Shown here: positions 7,940-15,090 of the stretch, one piece after another
Numbering within the stretch: the stretch's first letter is position 1
Layout: each line of letters starts with the position of its first letter
From: Vibrio bivalvicida
GTDB taxonomy: Bacteria > Pseudomonadota > Gammaproteobacteria > Enterobacterales > Vibrionaceae
Reading direction: 5' to 3'
Length of the DNA stretch: 64,000 nt
Assembly: GCF_001399455.2 (NCBI RefSeq)
Contig: NZ_LLEI02000090.1
Location: 1-64,000 of the forward strand
Translations under genes and position numbers: made by a program
Notes under the pieces: model-generated
Told to the model about the DNA's origin: nothing
Database searches by the model: none
What the model saw: the letters and a program-made list of their open reading frames with translations, nothing else

Positions 7940-8713
7940 TTACTGCTCTTCACGTTTAAAGACGAGTTCTGTTGGCGTCGACTCATCTTCAACAAAGTAA
8001 TATCCCGCAGTATCAAACTTAGTCAGTTCAGCGACGCTTGAAATGCGATTTTCAATAATGTAGCGCGCCATCATGCCGCGGGCTTTCTTGGCATAAAAGC
8101 TGATCACCTTATATTGACCATTTTTGCAGTCTTTAAATACAGGTGTAATCACTTGGGCCTCGAGATTTTTGGGCTTAACCGCTTTAAAGTACTCATTCGA
8201 CGCAAGGTTAACCAATACATTATCACCTTGATCGGCAATCGCCTCGTTAAGCTTATCGGTGATCACATTGCCCCAAAAATGATAAAGGTTGCTGCCTTTG
8301 TCGTTAGCAAGCTTAGTGCCCATCTCAAGACGGTAAGGCTGCATTAAATCGAGTGGCTTAAGTAAACCGTACAAACCCGACAGCATACGCAGATGCTTTT
8401 GCGCGTAATCAAAATCTTGCTCAGATAATGACTGCGCATCTAACCCTGTGTAGACATCGCCCTTAAAAGCTAAGATAGCTTGGCGTGAGTTATCTGAGGT
8501 AAATGTCTCGCTCCACTCTTGAAAACGGCCTACGTTCAGATCGGCGATTTTATCGCTAACCTTCATTAAGCTCGCAACATCAGCTGGTGTCAGTTTACGG
8601 CAAACATCAATAAGCTGCTTAGAGTACTCAATTAAATCGGGTTGAGTATATTTCTCTGTTGCCAGTGGCGATTCATAATCTAAGGTTTTCGCAGGTGAAA
8701 CGACGATTAGCAT
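7940..8713 (-). CDS. yaaA: Peroxide stress protein YaaA
   Basis: 257-residue YaaA (DUF328) family protein, which in E. coli limits intracellular iron and DNA damage during hydrogen peroxide stress. The full-length family pattern is visible: MLIVVSPAKTLDYESPL at the N terminus, FKGDVYTGLDA and LSGLYGLLKPLD in the middle, and ISFYAKKARGMMARYII near the C terminus. It lies between the DUF5363/TatD pair and the symporter gene. Cytosolic, no signal peptide. Confidence 0.95.
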   Translation of the reverse strand: MLIVVSPAKTLDYESPLATEKYTQPDLIEYSKQLIDVCRKLTPADVASLMKVSDKIADLNVGRFQEWSETFTSDNSRQAILAFKGDVYTGLDAQSLSEQDFDYAQKHLRMLSGLYGLLKPLDLMQPYRLEMGTKLANDKGSNLYHFWGNVITDKLNEAIADQGDNVLVNLASNEYFKAVKPKNLEAQVITPVFKDCKNGQYKVISFYAKKARGMMARYIIENRISSVAELTKFDTAGYYFVEDESTPTELVFKREEQ

Positions 8714-8756
8714 GACTTAACTCTATCTGTTTAATTATGTTGTTAGATATAGGTTA

Positions 8757-8792
8757 CAAAAAAAGCCATGCAATGTCTGCATGGCTTTTTGA
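8757..8792 (-). terminator. Terminator of the AGCS symporter gene
   Basis: A 12-bp perfect stem AAAAGCCATGCA / TGCATGGCTTTT with loop ATGTC. On the minus strand it is followed by a run of eight T residues. It lies between an ERIC element and yaaA, and may work in both directions. Confidence 0.85.
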
Positions 8793-8815
8793 ATCGTTTT
8801 AATAGTCAAAAGTTA

Positions 8816-8956
8816 TAACCTAAATAATTGGAGCTGTAGCTAGGCGGCAAATCAATTCAGCCCTATGAGCATAGTGTTCCTATGTGATTAGGGCGGCCGG
8901 CGCTCCGGGGGATTTATGCGGCCAACGACGCTACGGCTTCAAGTATGACGGTTATA
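8816..8956. repeat. ERIC-type intergenic repeat
   Basis: This copy starts TATAACCTAAATAATTGGAG and ends CTTCAAGTATGACGGTTATA, so the very ends are inverted repeats. It shares the outer segments and the CCCTATGAGCATAG / CTATGTGATTAGGG core with the copy at 2320-2440, but has an extra GC-rich piece (GGCCGGCGCTCCGGGGG) near the centre. As in the deo copy, it abuts the stop codon of a minus-strand gene. Confidence 0.85.
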
Positions 8957-10387
8957 TTAATCTTTTTTGCTCTGATCCCAGATACCATCCTCAAGCTGAG
9001 ACTTCAGCTCTGGGAAGTCGTTTGAATCAAACGTCGGCACTTTACCTTCGTCTAGCTGGCGGTTGTAGTCTTTCGCTAGCTTAATAACGATGCCAGATAG
9101 GAGAATAATCGCCACTAAGTTCACAATTGCCATCAACCCCATAGAAACATCCGCCAGCGCCCATACTACAGGTAGCGATGCCACGGCACCGAACATCACC
9201 ATACCAAGTACGATAATACGGAAAATACCAAGACCTGCTTTATGGTTGTGCTCTAGGAAGATTAGGTTGGTTTCGGCGTAAGAGTAGTTTGCAATAATTG
9301 AGGTAAAGGCAAAGAAGAAGATCGCCACAGCAACAAAGATACCGCCCCACTCACCGACTTGAGAACTCAAAGCCGTTTGCGTTAGCTCGATACCTGTTAC
9401 TTCACCGTGTGGTACATATTCACCCGACATTAGGATGATAGCAACGGTTGCTGAACAGATAACGATAGTATCCATAAAGACACCTAACATCTGCACGTAA
9501 CCTTGTGATGCCGGGTGTGGTGGATATGGCGTTGCAGAAGCCGCTGCGTTCGGTGCTGAACCCATACCTGCTTCGTTTGAGAACAGACCGCGCTTAATAC
9601 CGTTGATCATCGCCTGTGCGATTGCGTAGCCAAGACCACCAGCGGCCGCTTCTTGCAAGCCAAATGCACTCTTAAAGATAAGCGTCAGAACTGCTGGTAG
9701 CTTCTCTAGATTGGTCAGCATGACATACATAGCAAGCAGCAGGTAAGCCAGTGCCATAATCGGGACGATCAGCTCAGCCACTTTAGCGATACGCTTAATA
9801 CCGCCGTAAATAACAATAGAAGAGAGTGCAACGACCACGATACCAACATAGGTATCTTCCCAGCCAAATGCGTTGTTCATTGCATTAGCAATAGAGTTCG
9901 CTTGTACGGCGTTAAATACTAGGCCAAAGGCAATGATCAGGAATACTGAGAACAGAACCCCCATCCAACGCATTCCAAGACCTTTCTCCATGTAGTACGC
10001 TGGACCACCACGATAGTTGCCGTCATCATCTTTGGTTTTGTATAACTGCGCTAGGGTGCTTTCGGCGAATGATGTTGCCATACCTAACATAGCAATTAAC
10101 CACATCCAGAAAATAGCGCCAGGACCACCTGCGGTAAGTGCAACAGCAACACCTGCCATGTTACCCGTACCGACACGTGCAGCTAAACTTGTACAAAGAG
10201 CTTGGAAAGAAGAGATACCGGCTTTGTCTGCTTTACGGCTGTTCTTAAGAACAGAGAACATATGGCCAAAGTGACGAAATTGGATAAAGCCCAAACGGAC
10301 TGTAAAATAAATTCCCACACCGACCAGAAGGTAAACAAGAATAGAACCCCACAAAAGGTCATTCATTAAATTGATTAAGTCTGTCAT
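8957..10387 (-). CDS. Sodium:alanine/glycine symporter (AGCS family)
   Basis: 476-residue inner-membrane amino acid:Na+ symporter of the AGCS family (AgcS/DagA type). The signature RVGTGNMAGVAVAL segment, FSNEAGMGSAPNAAA and several hydrophobic helices are visible. I place the start at the ATG of MTDLINLMNDLLWGSI, preceded by a TGAGGATG ribosome-binding site; a longer in-frame extension of 24 codons looks non-coding (Trp/Arg/Lys-rich) and is discarded. It is likely a single-gene unit, with a 700-bp upstream region. The exact substrate (alanine, glycine or serine) cannot be read from the sequence. Confidence 0.92.
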   Translation of the reverse strand: MTDLINLMNDLLWGSILVYLLVGVGIYFTVRLGFIQFRHFGHMFSVLKNSRKADKAGISSFQALCTSLAARVGTGNMAGVAVALTAGGPGAIFWMWLIAMLGMATSFAESTLAQLYKTKDDDGNYRGGPAYYMEKGLGMRWMGVLFSVFLIIAFGLVFNAVQANSIANAMNNAFGWEDTYVGIVVVALSSIVIYGGIKRIAKVAELIVPIMALAYLLLAMYVMLTNLEKLPAVLTLIFKSAFGLQEAAAGGLGYAIAQAMINGIKRGLFSNEAGMGSAPNAAASATPYPPHPASQGYVQMLGVFMDTIVICSATVAIILMSGEYVPHGEVTGIELTQTALSSQVGEWGGIFVAVAIFFFAFTSIIANYSYAETNLIFLEHNHKAGLGIFRIIVLGMVMFGAVASLPVVWALADVSMGLMAIVNLVAIILLSGIVIKLAKDYNRQLDEGKVPTFDSNDFPELKSQLEDGIWDQSKKD

Positions 10388-11093
10388 AACATCCTCATAT
10401 TGAGTTTTCGCTGACCTCTGCTTCCAAGCCATCCATCTAACTGCCCAACTAAGTGTCAAGATTGCTTAGTATTGGTTTTGTTGTTTTATGCAGTCTAGAC
10501 CTGTAAAACTCGCTTCGTGCTTCCATTTTACGTGTCAGCGTATTTTTTGACGGGCGGATAATGCAGCGAAGAGTGACAAAAATCAATATGAAAATAAATT
10601 GATATGGTTGTTATTTTTCACTATATGGTCACCACCAATTAACACAAGCCAGAACATATAACCAACACACAACAAACAACCAATACGAGAATTTGCAACA
10701 TGCGACATTTTCAGAAACATAATTTCATAAGAGCTTCCAGATAAGCAGTTTTCCTTGCTAAATAAGGCATCAAACAGCAGTTACAAAACAACACCCCATA
10801 TAATCAACACAACAGATAGTCATCAATAATCATATAGTGAGCCATCTATACGAAAGGCTATTATTTACACAGCCAATTAACATTCTCACCAATGCAATTT
10901 AATCGTTCTCACCAACTCAACCGTGCAAAAAATCGTCAACAGGGCAATTTTTTTTGTGACTTACACGCACAATATGCGTAAAAACTTCATTGAAACGTAA
11001 CAAATGAGAAACGAATCAAAGTTACCTTCGTTTTGAATATGGTATTAAAAACTTGCCCCATCTAGAGGGATAAAAATCATAACGAGGTAGCTT
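10388..11093. other. Divergent intergenic region, AGCS symporter / DUF3545 gene
   Basis: 706 bp without a recognisable gene, AT-rich in the middle. It should contain the promoters of both flanking divergent genes. I looked for a glycine riboswitch, which precedes some Vibrio symporters of this family, and saw none of its conserved segments. Short TATAGTGAGCC/TATATGGTCACC-like motifs occur (10620-10850), but I cannot assign a regulator. Confidence 0.5.
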
Positions 11094-11276
11094 ATGGAAG
11101 GCTTAAACTTTGAAGAACTATTGGAACAGGATTTTCCCAAAGGGCGCGCGGCTCGTTCAAAACCCGTGAAGCGTAAATGGCGCGAAATTGAGGCGATAAA
11201 GGATCGTCAGCGTCTGCAAAAAGAGCTGATGGATATGGATATCGGCTTTGATGACCTAGATAAACTTGAATATTAA
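11094..11276 (+). CDS. DUF3545 family small protein
   Basis: 60-residue, highly charged protein (MEGLNFEELLEQDFPKG ... DIGFDDLDKLEY). The pattern, an acidic N-terminal segment, then a basic RAARSKPVKRKWREIEAIKDR helix and an acidic tail, matches the DUF3545 family of Vibrio/Shewanella relatives. No function is known. A good ACGAGGTAGCTT ribosome-binding site precedes the ATG and a terminator follows directly, so it is a monocistronic gene. Confidence 0.8.
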   Translation: MEGLNFEELLEQDFPKGRAARSKPVKRKWREIEAIKDRQRLQKELMDMDIGFDDLDKLEY

Positions 11277-11280
11277 AAAT

Positions 11281-11312
11281 TAGAAAAAGAGGCGATTGTT
11301 CGCCTCTTTTTT
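11281..11312 (+). terminator. Terminator of the DUF3545 gene
   Basis: AAAGAGGCGA / TCGCCTCTTTT stem with a TTGT loop followed by T6. It also lies just beyond the 3' end of the convergent hemerythrin-like gene and may serve both. Confidence 0.9.
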
Positions 11313-11319
11313 GTTTTCG

Positions 11320-11871
11320 CTAGATACATTCATGCTCAGTTTGATGGACTCGCTCTGCTAGCTGAGCATATTGCTCTGCGATCGTCTCACCAAATACTGG
11401 GTCGTCTTCACAGACGCTCCATTGCTCTTCGACTGCTTGCCAATCCTTTACAGTAAATTTCTCAATTAGATAAGGAAATACATTTTTCTCTTCGATCTCG
11501 AGATGTCGCTTCTGAGCATCTAAGAAAGATTCTAACTGCTCAATAAACATATCTTGCGGAATCACCGCATCTTGCAACACCATATCAACCACATTTAAGA
11601 ATTCATGAGTCTTTTCTGATAAAGTTTGGTGTTCAAGTTCAAGATTGTCGATTTCGTAATGGTGGCCATAATGCTCAAGGTAATAGTGGTAAAGAATATC
11701 CTCTTTAGGGTGATGCACTTTCTCTGAATGATTAGCGAGATAGTCCACCAGTTCCCTCAACACAGCGTAGTTAACCTGGCGTTCACTTTTGAGCAAGGCC
11801 AACTTGTGTCTCAATAGCGCCAATAAGCGCACCATATAACCGTGCTCGCGCCTGATCCTTTCAATCATCAT
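11320..11871 (-). CDS. Hemerythrin-like (HHE) domain protein
   Basis: 183-residue, four-helix hemerythrin/HHE cation-binding domain protein. Iron-ligand candidates are visible in order: RREHGYM near the N terminus, LANHSEKVHHPKED, LELEHQTL and KRHLEIEEKNVFPYL. Such proteins bind a di-iron centre and are linked to oxygen, NO or iron sensing/repair. I chose the start at the first of two adjacent ATGs (MMIERIRREHG), seven bases after an AAGGAG site; an upstream in-frame start lacks one. Function beyond metal binding is inference. Confidence 0.85.
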   Translation of the reverse strand: MMIERIRREHGYMVRLLALLRHKLALLKSERQVNYAVLRELVDYLANHSEKVHHPKEDILYHYYLEHYGHHYEIDNLELEHQTLSEKTHEFLNVVDMVLQDAVIPQDMFIEQLESFLDAQKRHLEIEEKNVFPYLIEKFTVKDWQAVEEQWSVCEDDPVFGETIAEQYAQLAERVHQTEHECI

Positions 11872-11971
11872 AGCGTTTCTCCTTAACACCTACATTCTTT
11901 AAGTGTATAAGAGAAGACCATATTACGCTTTGACATTGTTCGAAATTTGGGCAAATGCTCTGTAAACAAAG

Positions 11972-12658
11972 CTATGCATCTACCTCTAAAGGCAATCGCC
12001 ACTCTATCTTGTCTTTTCCTTGTTGCTGTAAAATATCGTTGGTCTGTGAGAAATGACGACAACCGAAAAAACCACGATGAGCAGATAGCGGTGAAGGGTG
12101 AGGCCCAGCCAATACAAAGTGTTTACTGCGATCAATAAAGCGCCCTTTTTTCTGTGCATGAGCCCCCCAAAGTAAAAAGACCACACCGGACTGATGTTGG
12201 TTAAGTGCCTCGATAACTTTGTCTGTAAAAGTCTCCCAGCCAGTTTTTGAGTGGGAGTGTGCCTTACCTTGCTCAACCGTCAATACCGTGTTCAACAATA
12301 AGACCCCTTGCTCTGCCCAACTCTGCAGGTAACCATGTTGAGGGATTTCAAAGCCTTCAATGTCTTGAGCCAGTTCCTTGTACATATTAACCAAAGAAGG
12401 CGGCGTCTTTACTCCAGGTAAAACAGAAAAACACAGTCCGTGAGCCTGATTCGGGCCATGATACGGATCCTGACCAATTATCACGACTTTGACATCACCA
12501 AACTCAGTGACTCGAAACGCATTGAAGACATCTTTTGCTGGCGGGAACACGACTTTACCAGACGCTCTTTCCCCTTCAACAAATGCCAACGTCTGCTGAA
12601 AGTATTCCTGCCGTTTTTCCGCACCAATAACATCATGCCAAGTCATTGACTGACTCAT
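11972..12658 (-). CDS. ung: Uracil-DNA glycosylase
   Basis: Family 1 UDG that excises uracil from DNA at the start of base excision repair. The 228 residues are normal length. The catalytic water-activating loop GQDPYHGPNQAHGLCFSV, the uracil-binding region and the minor-groove HPSPLSAHRGFFGC loop are all intact. It is a monocistronic minus-strand gene, followed at a distance by the hemerythrin-like gene. An AAGGAACAG ribosome-binding site precedes the ATG. In the same neighbourhood lies nfo, another base-excision repair gene, as I remember from V. cholerae. Confidence 0.97.
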   Translation of the reverse strand: MSQSMTWHDVIGAEKRQEYFQQTLAFVEGERASGKVVFPPAKDVFNAFRVTEFGDVKVVIIGQDPYHGPNQAHGLCFSVLPGVKTPPSLVNMYKELAQDIEGFEIPQHGYLQSWAEQGVLLLNTVLTVEQGKAHSHSKTGWETFTDKVIEALNQHQSGVVFLLWGAHAQKKGRFIDRSKHFVLAGPHPSPLSAHRGFFGCRHFSQTNDILQQQGKDKIEWRLPLEVDA

Positions 12659-12723
12659 AATCTGTTCCTTCTTCTATATAGGAAAATCAAATTGTCGCAA
12701 ATATAGCAAAAGGAACAAAGAAT

Positions 12724-12843
12724 TTAGTCATGATGGGCGTTATTTTTCTGCGGTGTTCGATAGTGTCCCTGCCCTGCAATATGACGGTTAGGAGCAGGCA
12801 AGCGCGCAGGACGGATAGTGGTATAGCAACGTGAAAAAGGCAT
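12724..12843 (-). CDS. Possible 39-residue small protein
   Basis: A short frame starting MPFSRCYTTIRPARLPAPNR and ending KNNAHHD, with a GAGGGTGC ribosome-binding-like sequence before the ATG. It fills the gap between nfo and ung on their strand. It is proline- and arginine-rich, basic and without a membrane segment. I do not recognise a family. It could be a real small protein of this locus or a chance frame. Confidence 0.35.
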   Translation of the reverse strand: MPFSRCYTTIRPARLPAPNRHIAGQGHYRTPQKNNAHHD

Positions 12844-12903
12844 AGTAGCACCCTCATATTAGTAAACTCATCTATTGCTATGAAAAAATGATGCCACCTT
12901 TGT

Positions 12904-13797
12904 CTAGCCAACAATTTCAACCAGAGCTTGTGCATGAAAATTACGTAACTGGTTGATCTCATCGGGCCAAGTTTCAGGCTCAATAGTTTCTAAGATCAAT
13001 GGGATAGCGTCAAAACGAGGATCTTTTGCGATGTACTCAAAACAGCTCCAGCCAATCTCTCCTCTACCCAGTGCCTGGTGCCTATCGACCTTGGCACCTA
13101 AGGCAACCTTTGAATCGTTAATGTGCATTGCCCTTAAATAATGCATACCAACAATGCGGTCGAACTCAGCAAACGTTGCCTCACAAGCATCAAAACTACT
13201 CAGATCATAGCCAGCGGCAAAGGTATGGCATGTATCAATGCAAACACCGACCCGAGATTTATCCTCTACCTGCTCGATAATCTCCACCAGATGTTCAAAT
13301 CGCCAGCCCAAATTTGTTCCTTGCCCTGCCGTGTTCTCAATCACAGCAATAACATTGGGCACAGTTTGATGAGCAAGATTGATTGACTCCGCTATTCGCG
13401 CTAAACACTCTTTCTCAGATATCTTCTTTAAATGACTCCCAGGATGAAAATTGAGCAGTGTTAACCCCAACTGATTGCACCTTTCCATCTCATCTATAAA
13501 AGCCGCGCGAGATTTAGCTAGTTTCTCTTCTTCTGGAGCGCCAAGGTTAATTAAATAGGAATCGTGGGGAAGTATCTGCTCACTACTGAAGCCTAACATT
13601 TGGCAATTTGCCCGAAACGCTCGGATGGTTTTCTCTTCTATCGGTTTTGCCACCCATTGGCGTTGATTCTTAGTAAATAGCGCAAACGCATTCGCGCCAA
13701 TTTCCCTTGCTCTTAGCGGCGCTTGATCGACCCCGCCATCAGCAGAAACATGGGCTCCAATATACTTCTTACCAAACTGATTTTTACGCATTGTCAT
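12904..13797 (-). CDS. nfo: Deoxyribonuclease IV (AP endonuclease)
   Basis: Endonuclease IV cleaving 5' of abasic sites in base excision repair. A TIM-barrel protein with a trinuclear zinc site; ligand-bearing motifs are present in order: IGAHVSADGG, NFHPGSH, VIENTAGQGTNLG, GVCIDTCHTFAAGYD, HINDSKVALGAKVDRHQALGRGEIG and the late ILETIEPETW. It has 297 residues, slightly longer than E. coli Nfo (285), partly from an N-terminal MTMRKNQFGKK extension. The start could be either of two nearby ATGs (13797 or 13791). Confidence 0.95.
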   Translation of the reverse strand: MTMRKNQFGKKYIGAHVSADGGVDQAPLRAREIGANAFALFTKNQRQWVAKPIEEKTIRAFRANCQMLGFSSEQILPHDSYLINLGAPEEEKLAKSRAAFIDEMERCNQLGLTLLNFHPGSHLKKISEKECLARIAESINLAHQTVPNVIAVIENTAGQGTNLGWRFEHLVEIIEQVEDKSRVGVCIDTCHTFAAGYDLSSFDACEATFAEFDRIVGMHYLRAMHINDSKVALGAKVDRHQALGRGEIGWSCFEYIAKDPRFDAIPLILETIEPETWPDEINQLRNFHAQALVEIVG

Positions 13798-13959
13798 TTA
13801 ATCACTTTACACTTTCAGACTATGAACCTACTTACAGTCACTTAGTTGATCCAGTTCAATTTCAAAACCCATTTTGTAGTAAATTTACAACACAATCGGT
13901 TATTAAATATTTTTTAAATTATCAAATATATTGTAAACATATTGTTTTCAAAGATTTTA

Positions 13960-13973
13960 TTGATTTAGAACAA
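13960..13973 (+). promoter_or_regulatory. Upstream FNR-like site of grcA
   Basis: TTGAT-TTAG-AACAA matches the FNR consensus TTGAT-N4-ATCAA at nine of ten positions. Its centre is exactly 53 bp upstream of the centre of the second site, the spacing known for the two FNR sites of E. coli yfiD/grcA (-93.5 and -40.5). Confidence 0.7.
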
Positions 13974-14012
13974 CAAAATAACCTTTATAAAAGAAATGTT
14001 TTTGGTTGTTTT

Positions 14013-14026
14013 TTGACTTAAATCAA
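14013..14026 (+). promoter_or_regulatory. Promoter-proximal FNR-like site of grcA
   Basis: TTGAC-TTAA-ATCAA differs from the FNR consensus TTGAT-N4-ATCAA at one position. It lies about 41-43 bp upstream of the start implied by the TATAAT box, the class II activator position. Confidence 0.8.
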
Positions 14027-14050
14027 TATTATCATAAGGGATATTCGCTA

Positions 14051-14056
14051 TATAAT
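14051..14056 (+). promoter_or_regulatory. grcA -10 box
   Basis: Perfect TATAAT located 65 bp before the grcA start codon and about 25 bp after the proximal FNR-like site. There is no good -35 hexamer, as expected for an FNR-activated class II promoter. Confidence 0.65.
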
Positions 14057-14120
14057 ACGTAGCTCAATAAAATTCGAAAATTAACACCAATAAACCACTA
14101 AAGTGGACTAGGAGATAGTG

Positions 14121-14498
14121 ATGATCCAAGGTATTCAAATTACAACTGCAGCTAACGACGCTCTACTGAACTCAATTTGGCTTCTAGACAGCGAGAAGAA
14201 CGAAGCACGTTGTATAGTTGCAAACTCTGGCTTTGAAGCCGATCAAGTAGTAGCGATCAACGAGTTAGGCGAGTACGAGAGCCGTGAAGTTGCTATCGAA
14301 ACTGCGCCACGTATCGAAGGTGGTCAGCACCTAAACGTTAACGTTCTAAAGCGTGAAACTTTAGAAGACGCAGTCGCTAATCCAGAAAAGTACCCTCAAC
14401 TAACTATCCGCGTTTCTGGCTACGCTGTTCGTTTCAACTCTCTAACTCAAGAGCAGCAACGCGACGTAATCGCACGTACTTTCACCGAAAGCCTGTAA
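14121..14498 (+). CDS. grcA: Autonomous glycyl radical cofactor GrcA
   Basis: 125-residue YfiD/GrcA protein, a spare part that replaces the damaged glycyl-radical domain of pyruvate formate-lyase so that anaerobic pyruvate cleavage can resume after oxygen exposure. The C-terminal RVSGYAVRFNSLTQEQQRDV segment, with the radical glycine in SGYAVRF, is nearly identical to the PFL C terminus. I start at ATG 14121, six to seven bases after AGGAG; a GTG three bases earlier is in frame but too close to that site. Regulation by FNR is suggested by two upstream sites. Confidence 0.97.
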   Translation: MIQGIQITTAANDALLNSIWLLDSEKNEARCIVANSGFEADQVVAINELGEYESREVAIETAPRIEGGQHLNVNVLKRETLEDAVANPEKYPQLTIRVSGYAVRFNSLTQEQQRDVIARTFTESL

Positions 14499-14518
14499 TC
14501 TATCCAAGAGTTAAATAT

Positions 14519-14548
14519 AAAGGCGCTGTACATCAAGCGCCTTTTTGC
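14519..14548 (+). terminator. grcA terminator
   Basis: AAGGCGCT / AGCGCCTT stem (loop GTACATCA) followed by TTTTT, 20 bp after the grcA stop. Confidence 0.85.
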
Positions 14549-15090
14549 TATCTATTGAACTAAGAAATCCTACAGAACTTGTTTTTCTCAACTCCCCACT
14601 CATAAAAGTCGCTACAGAGTTAAAACTCAAACGGGAGCCTCACCCAGTTTTCTCCTAAGTAAGAATCCAGTTTAGGGAGAGTAATGTCTTGACTCGAGAT
14701 CTCAATAACTTCGCACTCATGAGTATGCCAGAGCGTGTTCATCGACTTCAGGACTGTATAGTGGTTCATTTGAAGCTAGCCTGATTGATACAGATAGCCG
14801 AACTCTTATGATAAAATCTTGTTACGAAAAACAATATTGCCCGCTAGAAGCACGAATTGTTCGCCTAAAAAACTGAGCAACCGACAACGTTAACGATCAA
14901 AAATGAAAGTTTGGTAACGGAAAATTTGTACTAACAGAAACTCCACCCACAATACACATAAGCAAGCCTAAGCAATATGCATGTTGAAATTTTTCGGTAT
15001 TCAATGAGGCTGATAGTTGGCACCTTTAGCGGAGTAACAACATTTGCGCTGTGACGTGAGATGCAGAAACAATTTTAATTGAGGTATTGA
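14549..15090. other. Left edge of the accessory island
   Basis: About 540 bp between the grcA terminator and the chimeric regulator gene. It contains one weak 49-codon frame on the minus strand (14620-14769). Near 15018 a GGCACCTTTAGCGG sequence is faintly like the start of IS6-family terminal repeats, but I cannot establish a true end. The composition is AT-rich. This is the most likely left junction of the island. Confidence 0.45.
14620..14769 (-). CDS. Possible small or remnant protein
   Basis: A 49-residue frame reading MNHYTVLKSMNTLWHTHECE and ending GENWVRLPFEF. Its composition looks protein-like (balanced charged and aromatic residues), but the ribosome-binding site is poor and I recognise no family. 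It may be a fragment of an older gene left at the island boundary. Confidence 0.25.
   Translation of the reverse strand: MNHYTVLKSMNTLWHTHECEVIEISSQDITLPKLDSYLGENWVRLPFEF

Larger units (their letters stand above)
13798..14120. other. nfo-grcA divergent intergenic region
   Basis: 323 bp, strongly AT-rich. It contains the anaerobic promoter of grcA (two FNR-like sites and a TATAAT box, listed separately). The nfo promoter should lie in the first 100 bp on the minus strand, but I could not pick its elements out. Confidence 0.6.

Noticed and set aside
10388..11093. Glycine riboswitch before the AGCS symporter
   Set aside because: Some Vibrio symporters of this family have one, but its conserved segments are not visible on the minus strand here.
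12687..12983. 98-codon frame opposite the nfo 3' end
   Set aside because: It overlaps the well-supported nfo gene, has no ribosome-binding site and no family pattern; it is a chance frame.
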